DNA of 7,131 nt from Bacteroidales bacterium (GTDB lineage: Bacteria > Bacteroidota > Bacteroidia > Bacteroidales > VadinHA17), in the NCBI GenBank assembly GCA_015486475.1, contig WFRO01000372.1:1-7131 (forward strand). Direction: 5' to 3'. The stretch's first letter is position 1; every line of letters starts with the position of its first letter. The translations under genes were made by a program, and so were the position numbers. This document shows positions 1 to 6,483 of this stretch, in pieces. Below the pieces are notes generated by a model. That model worked only from the letters and a program-made list of their open reading frames with translations. It was not told the DNA's origin and ran no database searches.

Positions 1-2300
1 GAGACAAGAACAAATCGCTTGACGAGCGGGCCCGCGACATCATCTCCCGCATGACCACTGAGGAGAAGATCTACCTGACCGTGGGCGACGGCAAGTTCCT
101 CCCAGCCATGGAGCAAAAAAATGTAGAGACCGGCACAGGCATCATCATCGCCAACCAGCAGGCCAGGCTGGTCATCCCACGCCTCGGTATCCGCAAGTCG
201 GCCCTCACCGACGGGCCTGCCGGCATCAACAGGGATCCCAAACCGGTGGAAGGCCTGGGATATACTTACACCACGGCCTTTCCCACCTCCACCTGTCTGG
301 CTGCCACCTGGAATACGGCCCTGGCGGAGCAGGTGGGCCGCGCCCTCGGCGCCGAGCTGCTGGCATACGACTATGACCTGATCCTCATGCCGGCGATGAA
401 CCTGCACCGCGACCCGCGTTGCGGCCGTAACTTTGAATACTATTCCGAAGACCCGCTCATCTCCGGTAAGATGGCCGCTGCCGTGGTGCGGGGAGTACAA
501 TCCAAAGATGTGGGCGCCACCCTGAAGCACTTCGTGGCCAACAACCAGGAGACCAACCGGCGTCTTTACAATGCCGTGATCAGCCAGCGCGCTCTGCGCG
601 AGCTCTACCTGCGGGGCTTTGAGATCGCCGTGAAAGAGAGCCATCCCCAGGCGATCATGACCTCCTATAACCGGCTGAACGGCTTTTACACGGCCGAGAA
701 CCCCGATCTGTTGCAGACGATCGTACGGCAGGAGTGGGGCTTCAACGGCCTCTTCATGACCGACTTCGACGGGTATGGCAGTGCGGTGGCCAAGGTACGG
801 GCCGGCAATAACATGCTCATGGGCGGCAACCGCCAGGAGATCAAAGAGCTGGAAGAGGGGATCAAAAACAGGACACTGGACGAGAGCACCCTCGACAGCA
901 ACCTGATCTACAACATCAAACTGAAACTGCAGTCGCACCGCGAGAAAGGCATTCCGGCCACTTTCAAACCCGACCTGGAGGCCTCGGCACGTATCGCCCG
1001 GGAGGCCGCAGGTGAAGGAATGGTGCTGCTCAAGAACGATAACAACACCTTGCCTTTCAACAGGAAGGTGAAGCATGTGGCCCTCTTCGGCAAGATGTCT
1101 TACTATCTGGTCAAGACCGGCACGGGCAGCGGCGGGGTGAGAAGCACCCGCTATGCGATCTCCGTGAACGACGGTATCAAGGCCGCCGGATACAAGATCC
1201 TGAAAGACCTCGAGGCGAAGTACACGGCCTATGTGGAGAAGATAAAACGAGACAACCTGGTGCCGCCCTATTTTGACAACCCGAAGATGCGCAAAGACAA
1301 CGGCATCAAAGGAAATCAGGCGCCGCCTCATTTTAAGGAACGCCTCGTGCCTTTCACCGATGAGCTGCCCATGTCCGTGGAGGAGATCCGGAAATACGAG
1401 CCTCATTCGGATATTGCCATCGTCACTCTGGCACGGAGCGGAGGCGAGAACTATGAGAACGGCTGGCTGCCCATCACGCCCACCGAGCTGGCGCTGGTGA
1501 AGAACGTCTGTGAGGTGTACCATGCCGCAGGTAAAAAGGTGGTGGTGGTGCTGAACATCGGCGGGATGTGGGAGACCACCAGCTGGCGGGATGGTCCCGA
1601 TGCCATCCTCCTGGCCTGGCAGCCGGGGCAGGAGGGGGGATATGCCGTAGCCGATATCCTCAGCGGCAAGGTGAACCCGTCGGGCAAGCTGCCGGACACC
1701 TTCCCCCTGAAACTCGAAGATGTGCCGTCTTACAGCACTTTCCCCGGAGAGCCCAAAAAGGATCCTTACAACTCTTTCTATAAAGAAGGGGTCTACGTGG
1801 GTTATCGTTATTATGAGACTTTCGGGGTGCAGGTGGCTTATCCTTTCGGATATGGCCTCTCCTATACCAATTTTGAATATTCAGACCTTCAGCTCGGCAG
1901 CAAGACTTTTGACAAGAAGCTTACCGTGAGCGTCACGGTGAAGAATACCGGCAAAAGAGCCGGCAAGGAGGTGGTGCAGCTCTATCTGGCGGCCCCGCGC
2001 AACGAGATAGACAAACCTTTCCAGGAGCTCAAAGGCTTTGCCAAGACGAAGCTGCTGAAGCCGGGAGAGAGTCAGACGCTCTCTTTCGTGCTGGATGCAC
2101 GTGCCCTGGCCTCCTTCTGGAGCGGCATAGATGCCTGGGTGGCCGATAAGGGCGATTACGAGGTGCGTATAGGAGCCTCCTCCACCGACATTCGCCTGAA
2201 AGATACTTTCACCCTTCCGGCGCCCCTGACCGTAGAGAAAGTACACGATGTGCTATATCCCAACTTCTATTTTAAGGAGATGACGAGTTGGGGGAGATAA
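1..2300 (+). CDS. Glycoside hydrolase family 3 beta-glycosidase (beta-glucosidase-like), 5' partial
   Basis: Retaining exo-beta-glycosidase that removes terminal sugars from oligosaccharides or glycosides. The reading frame is open from base 3, and the residues before the ATG at 51 (DKNKSLDERARDIISR) are a normal GH3 N-terminal stretch, so the gene begins upstream and 51 is an internal Met. Numbering from that Met: a TIM-barrel domain carries KHFVANNQ near 159-166 and the nucleophile region GLFMTDFDG (233-241), with Asp238 as the probable nucleophile. An alpha/beta sandwich domain follows, with SGGENYENG (463-471), where Glu466 is the probable acid/base by analogy with the Thermotoga neapolitana enzyme (D242/E458). 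YPFGYGLSYT (597-606) leads into a C-terminal fibronectin III-like domain (about 620-720). No PA14 insert is evident. The nucleophile context is TDF rather than the usual SDW. Substrate is unknown. A signal peptide cannot be assessed because the N-terminus is missing. The gene is clearly GC-rich and stops 42 bases before the helicase. Confidence 0.95.
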   Translation, partial: DKNKSLDERARDIISRMTTEEKIYLTVGDGKFLPAMEQKNVETGTGIIIANQQARLVIPRLGIRKSALTDGPAGINRDPKPVEGLGYTYTTAFPTSTCLAATWNTALAEQVGRALGAELLAYDYDLILMPAMNLHRDPRCGRNFEYYSEDPLISGKMAAAVVRGVQSKDVGATLKHFVANNQETNRRLYNAVISQRALRELYLRGFEIAVKESHPQAIMTSYNRLNGFYTAENPDLLQTIVRQEWGFNGLFMTDFDGYGSAVAKVRAGNNMLMGGNRQEIKELEEGIKNRTLDESTLDSNLIYNIKLKLQSHREKGIPATFKPDLEASARIAREAAGEGMVLLKNDNNTLPFNRKVKHVALFGKMSYYLVKTGTGSGGVRSTRYAISVNDGIKAAGYKILKDLEAKYTAYVEKIKRDNLVPPYFDNPKMRKDNGIKGNQAPPHFKERLVPFTDELPMSVEEIRKYEPHSDIAIVTLARSGGENYENGWLPITPTELALVKNVCEVYHAAGKKVVVVLNIGGMWETTSWRDGPDAILLAWQPGQEGGYAVADILSGKVNPSGKLPDTFPLKLEDVPSYSTFPGEPKKDPYNSFYKEGVYVGYRYYETFGVQVAYPFGYGLSYTNFEYSDLQLGSKTFDKKLTVSVTVKNTGKRAGKEVVQLYLAAPRNEIDKPFQELKGFAKTKLLKPGESQTLSFVLDARALASFWSGIDAWVADKGDYEVRIGASSTDIRLKDTFTLPAPLTVEKVHDVLYPNFYFKEMTSWGR

Positions 2301-2342
2301 ATAATTTTTTAAATTCATACCTTGTCTAATGTGTAATTTGGG

Positions 2343-4898
2343 TTGAACGTTATCTCTATTCAACTTGTGCAACAACAAACATTTCATAACCCGCAATTAC
2401 AGCTTGCCCACGACTTTGTGCAATACACGGGCAACCATCTTTTTCTGACGGGCAGGGCCGGAACAGGAAAGACTACCTTCCTGCACGATCTGAAAGAATT
2501 GTCACCCAAACGAATGATCGTGGTGGCGCCCACGGGTGTGGCGGCTATTAACGCCGGAGGCGTAACCATCCATTCTTTTTTTCAACTTCCATTTGGGCCC
2601 CGGGTGCCCGGATATAAGGAAAATGAAGAGAGAAGGAGTATGCGGTTCAGTGCACAGAAACGGGATATTATCCGGAGTCTGGACCTGCTTGTCATTGATG
2701 AGATCAGTATGGTGCGGGGGGATCTGCTGGACAGCATTGACGAACGGCTGCGGCAGTTCCGGCGGAATGACAAACCGTTCGGCGGAGTGCAGTTGCTGAT
2801 GATCGGCGATATGCAGCAGTTGCCACCCGTGGTGAAAGAAGATGAGTGGGAGTTGTTGCAGGAATTTTATCAGACACCCTATTTTTTCAGCAGCCGGGCG
2901 TTGCAAAAAGCAGGTTATACCACCATCACCCTGCAGCATGTTTACCGCCAGCGCGATGAACAGTTCATCAGGATACTGAACAAGATCAGGGATAAAAAAG
3001 TGGACGAAGAAGTCATCGCTTTGCTGAACGAACGATATCAACCTGATTTCGACCCGGGCGATGACAATTATATCATTCTCACAACCCATAATGCCAAGGC
3101 CAAAGCGATCAACGACAAAAAAATGAAGGCTTTGAAAGGGAAAAGTGTACGGTTTACAGCCACGATGGATGGCAACTTTCCGGAATATATGTATCCGACC
3201 GAACCGGAGTTGGAGTTAAAGACCGGTGCCCAGGTGATGTTCGTAAAAAACGATCCGGATCCCGAAAAGCGTTTTTTCAACGGGAAGATCGGCAACATCA
3301 CTGAGATCCATGATGAAGGCGTTGTGGTCCGCTGTCCCGGAGATGAAGAGGATATCTTTGTGTCACCGCTCGAATGGCAGAATGTGAAGTACGTTATTGA
3401 AGAACAGAACAAGGAAATAATGGAAACGGTGGAAGGAAAGTTCACCCAGATCCCCCTCAGGCCGGCCTGGGCCATCACCATCCACAAAAGCCAGGGACTC
3501 ACTTTTGACAAAGCCGTTATTGACTCGGAAGCAGCCTTCGCCCATGGGCAGGTGTATGTGGCGCTCAGTCGTTGCCGGTCGCTGGAGGGGCTGGTGCTGC
3601 GTAGCAGATTCTCGCCATATAGCTTAAAGCAGGACACATCCATTGAAAAATTTCACAGGCAGATAGATGAAAACCAGGCAGGAGAGGAGGAACTGATCGC
3701 CTCCAAAGAGGCTTACCAGCGTCAGTTGCTGGAAGACCTGGTCGATCTCAGCGGACTGCAACGTTATGCCAACAATCTTTATTTTTTATTGCACGACCAT
3801 AAAAAAGCACTGCAGCCGGGTATAGATGAGGTGATCGGCACGATGAACAAGCAGGTGCGGAAAGAGATCACAGAGGTTGCTGAAAAGTTTAAACGGCAAC
3901 TTGTGTTTTTGCTGGGAAAGAACAAGGATGCTGAAAAGAATGAGGAACTGCAGGAACGGATCAGGAAAGGAGCGGAATATTTTTCGGATAAAATTCAGCA
4001 GCTTGTGTTGAAAGAGCTGGAACATTTTGGCGTGGAGACAGATAATAAGGAGGTACTCAAAAAGATCACGAAAGCGGAGAAAAGACTCCTGGAGGAGGCC
4101 GTATACAAACAAACTTGTTTTGAGGCCTGCCGTGAAGGGTTCCGGGTAAAAGATTATCTGCAGGCCAGGGCCAAAGCTGCCATGAAAGAAGTGCCGGGGA
4201 AACGGCCGGATAAAAAGAAGAAACTGCCTGTGAGCGAAGAGATAGACAATCCGGGATTGTACGAACTGTTGAAGCGGTGGAGGAATGAGAAAGCAGCCGC
4301 ACTGGGTGTGCCGCATTACCGGGTGATCTCGCTCAGAGCCATGCGGGCGCTCAGTAACTATGCGCCTGCGAATACGGAAGAGTTGCTCTTGCTCCACGGT
4401 TTCGGCCGGAAGAAAAAAGAGCAGTTCGGGGAGGAGTTGCTGGAACTGATCAACGAATACCGCAAAGATCATGAGTTGCATATCACCGCCTTACCCGAAA
4501 CACTGAAAAAGAAAAAAAAGAAACCGAGGATCGATACAAAAGCGGTGAGTCTGGAGCTATGGCATAAACATGGAGACATTGATAAAATAGCGAAGGAGCG
4601 GGGGCTGGTGCGATCTACCATCGAGGGGCATCTGGCACATTTTGTCGGAACAGGGGAGTTACAGGTGACCGACTTTGTTGAACCCGGCAAGATCGAAAAG
4701 ATCGCAAAGGTGATGAAGAAAAACAGCGGTCTGTCACTCTCCGAAATAAAAGAAAAATTGGGTAATGATGTTTCATACGGTGAATTGAAGATGGTGCAGC
4801 AGCATTTGATATGGAAGTCCTTTAGATTAGCACATGAAAAAAATATTATAAAATATAAAAATTATGATGTTGAAAAAGGGAGGTCTGGGGGGAGTTAA
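2343..4898 (+). CDS. PIF1/RecD2-like superfamily 1 helicase with HRDC and C-terminal HTH domains
   Basis: ATP-dependent DNA helicase, probably 5'-3', acting in DNA repair or replication. Motifs, counted from 2343: Walker A GRAGTGKT (37-44), motif Ia VAPTGVAAINAGG (61-73), Walker B LLVIDEISM (115-123), motif III MIGDMQQLPPV (153-163), then a UvrD_C_2-like part with ITIHKSQGLTFD (378-389) and VYVALSRCRSLEG (404-416, arginine finger Arg410). A charged helical linker (about 440-630) leads to an HRDC domain (about 635-705, with LLLLHGFGRKKKEQFG) and an HTH_40-type domain (about 735-825, with IAKERGLVRSTIEGHL). An in-frame TAA at 2334-2336 limits the start, and no in-frame ATG precedes the Walker A. 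The candidates are TTG 2343 and GTG 2367; the second gives a start closer to what I expect for relatives. The last 25 or so residues (after about 826) are AT-rich, low-complexity and reach the edge of the IS110 element, so the native C-terminus may be altered. Residues 722-727 are six lysines encoded by an A-rich tract. Confidence 0.93.
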   Translation: MNVISIQLVQQQTFHNPQLQLAHDFVQYTGNHLFLTGRAGTGKTTFLHDLKELSPKRMIVVAPTGVAAINAGGVTIHSFFQLPFGPRVPGYKENEERRSMRFSAQKRDIIRSLDLLVIDEISMVRGDLLDSIDERLRQFRRNDKPFGGVQLLMIGDMQQLPPVVKEDEWELLQEFYQTPYFFSSRALQKAGYTTITLQHVYRQRDEQFIRILNKIRDKKVDEEVIALLNERYQPDFDPGDDNYIILTTHNAKAKAINDKKMKALKGKSVRFTATMDGNFPEYMYPTEPELELKTGAQVMFVKNDPDPEKRFFNGKIGNITEIHDEGVVVRCPGDEEDIFVSPLEWQNVKYVIEEQNKEIMETVEGKFTQIPLRPAWAITIHKSQGLTFDKAVIDSEAAFAHGQVYVALSRCRSLEGLVLRSRFSPYSLKQDTSIEKFHRQIDENQAGEEELIASKEAYQRQLLEDLVDLSGLQRYANNLYFLLHDHKKALQPGIDEVIGTMNKQVRKEITEVAEKFKRQLVFLLGKNKDAEKNEELQERIRKGAEYFSDKIQQLVLKELEHFGVETDNKEVLKKITKAEKRLLEEAVYKQTCFEACREGFRVKDYLQARAKAAMKEVPGKRPDKKKKLPVSEEIDNPGLYELLKRWRNEKAAALGVPHYRVISLRAMRALSNYAPANTEELLLLHGFGRKKKEQFGEELLELINEYRKDHELHITALPETLKKKKKKPRIDTKAVSLELWHKHGDIDKIAKERGLVRSTIEGHLAHFVGTGELQVTDFVEPGKIEKIAKVMKKNSGLSLSEIKEKLGNDVSYGELKMVQQHLIWKSFRLAHEKNIIKYKNYDVEKGRSGGS

Positions 4899-4922
4899 TA
4901 ACTTTACAGAATGTTAATAACT
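4894..4922 (+). repeat. Direct repeat GTTAATAACT, two copies 19 bases apart
   Basis: GTTAATAACT occurs at 4894-4903 and again at 4913-4922. Each copy contains the near-palindrome GTTA-A-TAAC. A related GTTTAAC lies at 4926-4932. The first copy overlaps the helicase stop codon (TAA 4896-4898). The repeats sit at the presumed left edge of the IS110 element, so they may be recombinase or accessory binding sites, or a trace of the insertion. Chance is also possible in AT-rich DNA. Confidence 0.5.
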
Positions 4923-4942
4923 GATGTTTAACAAAAACCGGA

Positions 4943-5075
4943 GGGAGCCGGGGTGAACTAATCGAAAGTCTAATCTCAAGGATTATCTTTCGAATCAGTC
5001 CCCGGATCCCCCAAGGTTGCAAGTGCCATTTAGAATGATAAGTAAGACTTATTAAAGGTACTAGCAATACAACCT
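4943..5075 (+). ncRNA. Candidate IS110 bridge RNA: two consecutive imperfect stem-loops
   Basis: The non-coding left end folds into two long interrupted hairpins. Stem-loop 1 (4943-5010) pairs 4943-4946 with 5007-5010, 4948-4953 (CCGGGG) with 5000-5005, 4957-4959 with 4997-4999, 4962-4968 (TCGAAAG) with 4987-4993, and 4971-4975 (TAATC) with 4981-4985, separated by bulges. Stem-loop 2 (5014-5075) pairs 5014-5019 (AGGTTG) with 5070-5075, 5022-5027 (AGTGCC) with 5057-5062 including one G-U pair, and 5036-5043 with 5047-5054, leaving internal loops at 5020-5021/5063-5069 and 5028-5035/5055-5056. IS110-group elements such as IS621 encode a bridge RNA in exactly this place, with target-binding and donor-binding internal loops that guide the DEDD recombinase. 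The structure is my manual folding. RNA ends, and which loop reads target or donor, are inferred and unproven. Confidence 0.6.
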
Positions 5076-5100
5076 CTACCGGTATTAAAAACACAAAGTC

Positions 5101-6123
5101 ATGGGTAAATTTAGTAAAAAAAAGCATTTTGTAGGAGTTGATATCTCCAAAGAGACCCTGGATATCTCCTTGATCAGCCAGGAGAGCTATGGGAGTTACA
5201 AAGACAAAAAGATCCAGAACACCATGAAGGGATATTCTGAACTTAAGAGCTGGCTGAACGAAAAGAATATCCCCAAAAAAGATGTTATGTTCTGCATGGA
5301 ACACACAGGCACCTATGGGTTCATGTTTTTTGCCTGGTTGGCAAATGAAGATTATGATTTCTGTGTTGAGGCCGGACTTCAGATAAAGCGCAGTCTGGGC
5401 ATGGCACGAGGGAAGAATGATCGGATCGATGCCCGCAGGATCGCAGACTATGCCTATACCCACAGAGATAAACTGCAAGACTTTCATCTGCCATCAAAAC
5501 TTATTTTACAGTTAAAAGAACTGCTTACTTACCGGGAACAAATGGTACGTATTCGTACTTCTCTAAAAAATAGCCTGAAACATCATAAGCAGTATACAGA
5601 GCTTACGGGTCTGCAAAATATTCCAGATAATCTGGTCAAAATGATCGAAGATTATGATCAACAGATAAATGAGATAGAAGAAAAGATCATCTCACTGATC
5701 GAGAATGATGCGGAGGTGAAGAAGAATTTTGAGATGGCCCGTTCGGTCAGAGGGATCGGCCTGGTAATAGCAACTTTTATGCTGGTTACCACAAATAATT
5801 TTACCAGCTTCGAAAACGGAAGGAAATATGCCAGTTATTCCGGCATAGCTCCATATGAACATTCCTCGGGCACAAGCATTAGAGGAAGGACCAGAACAAG
5901 TTATCTTGGTAATAAGAAAATAAAAGCCTTATTATCAAGTGGTGCAAATGTTGCACGACGATTTGACCCTGAGATCCGTGCATATTATCAACGAAAATTA
6001 GAGGAGGGAAAAGATCATAAAGTAATTATCAATGCTATCAGTTGTAAACTTGTAAATAGGGTTTTTGCAGTGGTTAAACGGCAGACCCCTTACGTTGTGA
6101 CTTATCAACATAATTTTTCTTAA
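5101..6123 (+). CDS. IS110-family DEDD recombinase/transposase
   Basis: Cuts and rejoins the element during excision as a circle and insertion, guided in this family by a bridge RNA. The protein has 340 residues, a normal length. The N-terminal RuvC-like DEDD domain (about 8-160) shows GVDISK with Asp14, CMEHTGTYG with Glu67, and KNDRIDARRIADYA with Asp107 and Asp110. A probable coiled-coil segment (about 172-205) links it to the C-terminal Transposase_20 domain (about 214-325). That domain begins SVRGIG, contains YASYSGIAPYEHSSG, and continues with the basic stretch RGRTRTSYLGNKKIKALL. Ser255 or Ser256 of SSG is the likely catalytic serine by analogy with IS621. The ATG at 5101 has no Shine-Dalgarno sequence but an A-rich leader (TTAAAAACACAAAG), common in Bacteroidota. 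The start fits the family N-terminus. All key residues are present, so the protein is probably active. Codon use is more AT-rich than in the GH3 and rsh genes. Confidence 0.95.
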   Translation: MGKFSKKKHFVGVDISKETLDISLISQESYGSYKDKKIQNTMKGYSELKSWLNEKNIPKKDVMFCMEHTGTYGFMFFAWLANEDYDFCVEAGLQIKRSLGMARGKNDRIDARRIADYAYTHRDKLQDFHLPSKLILQLKELLTYREQMVRIRTSLKNSLKHHKQYTELTGLQNIPDNLVKMIEDYDQQINEIEEKIISLIENDAEVKKNFEMARSVRGIGLVIATFMLVTTNNFTSFENGRKYASYSGIAPYEHSSGTSIRGRTRTSYLGNKKIKALLSSGANVARRFDPEIRAYYQRKLEEGKDHKVIINAISCKLVNRVFAVVKRQTPYVVTYQHNFS

Positions 6124-6162
6124 AAAATATTTGGATTTATCTTAGAATTCGAAAAGTCAATA

Positions 6163-6224
6163 GGTGCTGGGTGCTGCCCGTCCGACTGGCGTCAGCCGGG
6201 CGGGGAGCTTCTTCACCCAGCACC
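6163..6224 (+). repeat. GC-rich nested hairpin, REP-like palindrome 1
   Basis: A perfect 11-base inverted repeat, GGTGCTGGGTG (6163-6173) with CACCCAGCACC (6214-6224), encloses a second hairpin. In that inner hairpin 6177-6188 pairs with 6193-6204 over a GCGT loop, with 11 of 12 pairs including one wobble. The composition changes sharply here from the AT-rich right end of the IS110 element. No T-tract follows, so it is not a typical Rho-independent terminator. It resembles the dispersed intergenic palindromes (REP or MITE-like) that IS110 elements often use as targets. The copy number in the genome cannot be seen from this window. Confidence 0.7.
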
Positions 6225-6226
6225 CC

Positions 6227-6283
6227 CGTCCGAACGGACGTTCGTCCCTGCCCGAATGGCTCGGTCAGGCGGGCGGGCGGGGA
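6227..6283 (+). repeat. Cluster of overlapping GC-rich palindromes, REP-like 2
   Basis: Three overlapping inverted repeats follow the first hairpin directly. CGTCCG-AA-CGGACG lies at 6227-6240, GGACG-TT-CGTCC at 6236-6247, and CCTGCCCGA-ATGGC-TCGGTCAGG at 6247-6269 with 8 of 9 pairs. The last is followed by (GGGC)n-like sequence to 6282. The first two share the arm 6236-6240, so they are mutually exclusive structures. Words such as CGTCCGA and GGCGGG recur from the preceding hairpin, which suggests one composite intergenic repeat family. There is no coding potential beyond an incidental open frame. Confidence 0.65.
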
Positions 6284-6284
6284 T

Positions 6285-6365
6285 GAACGACGAACTACCG
6301 ATCAAGATGCAAGAGACAAGAATCAAGAGCCAAGTATTCCCAACTACCAACTACTAACCACCAAC
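6285..6365 (+). repeat. Degenerate heptamer array 1 (CAAGNNN then NNCNAAC units)
   Basis: From 6303 to 6365 the sequence divides without a gap into nine heptamers: CAAGATG, CAAGAGA, CAAGAAT, CAAGAGC, CAAGTAT, TCCCAAC, TACCAAC, TACTAAC and CACCAAC. Two further heptamers, GAACGAC and GAACTAC, precede at 6285-6298, offset by four bases. The motif changes along the array while the 7-base phase is kept. There is no gene here. Function is unknown; replication slippage with drift is one possible origin. Confidence 0.75.
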
Positions 6366-6372
6366 AAATATC

Positions 6373-6412
6373 GATGAAGAGATGAAGAGATGAAGCGGTA
6401 AAGCGATGATGC
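6373..6412 (+). repeat. Degenerate octamer array (GATGAAGA-like, five units)
   Basis: Five adjacent octamers fill this stretch: GATGAAGA, GATGAAGA, GATGAAGC, GGTAAAGC and GATGATGC. The unit length is eight, unlike the heptamer arrays on either side. An AT-rich stretch (6413-6432) follows. Confidence 0.65.
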
Positions 6413-6432
6413 GAAAAATTATCATATTTTTT

Positions 6433-6467
6433 CTTTGGGTCCTTCGCGCTTCTCGGAGATCTTTACG
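6433..6467 (+). repeat. Weak CTTYNSG word repeat between the arrays
   Basis: Related words CTTTGGG (6433), CTTCGCG (6442), CTTCTCG (6449) and CTTTACG (6461) recur at uneven spacing. They look like a decayed CTTTGCG-type repeat. CTTCGCG (6442-6448) could pair with CGTGAAG (6466-6472), a seven-pair stem with one wobble, followed by TTTTCT. A weak terminator is therefore an alternative reading, but no gene ends close by. Confidence 0.35.
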
Positions 6468-6483
6468 TGAAGCCTTTTCTAAA

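Larger units (their letters stand above)
4899..6162 (+). mobile_element. IS110-family insertion sequence (IS110-group layout)
   Basis: About 1.26 kb unit made of a roughly 200-base non-coding left end, one recombinase gene, and a short right end. A long non-coding region upstream of the gene is the IS110-group arrangement; the IS1111 group places it downstream. IS110 elements make no or minimal target duplications and usually lack clear terminal inverted repeats, so the limits here are estimates. On the left, G-rich sequence (4878-4892) gives way to AT-rich sequence. On the right, AT-rich sequence ends where GC-rich palindromes begin at 6163. The element looks intact: catalytic residues are present and there is no frameshift. 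Its base composition is more AT-rich than the GH3 and rsh genes, consistent with horizontal origin. Confidence 0.75.

Noticed and set aside
2301..2342. Promoter between the GH3 gene and the helicase
   Set aside because: TACCTTGT and TAATTTGG only partly match TAnnTTTG and there is no convincing -33 element, so I do not call it.
3068..3643. Long antisense open frame within the helicase gene
   Set aside because: The opposite strand encodes conserved helicase motifs in this stretch; the antisense frame is a by-product of codon use.
4943..5010. Hairpin as a Rho-independent terminator for the helicase
   Set aside because: No T-tract follows the stem, and several internal bulges are present. The position fits the IS110 non-coding end better.
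4846..5487. Antisense open frame of 213 codons across the IS110 left end and transposase start
   Set aside because: It is antisense to a clear DEDD recombinase and to the structured left end, and its translation shows no recognisable domain.
6171..6377. Short + strand open frame of 68 codons within the intergenic repeats
   Set aside because: It is made entirely of palindromic and heptamer repeat sequence, with no family resemblance and no start signal.
6442..6478. Terminator (seven-pair stem followed by TTTTCT)
   Set aside because: The stem is short with a long loop, no gene ends nearby, and the pairing words belong to a degenerate repeat. It is mentioned only as an alternative.
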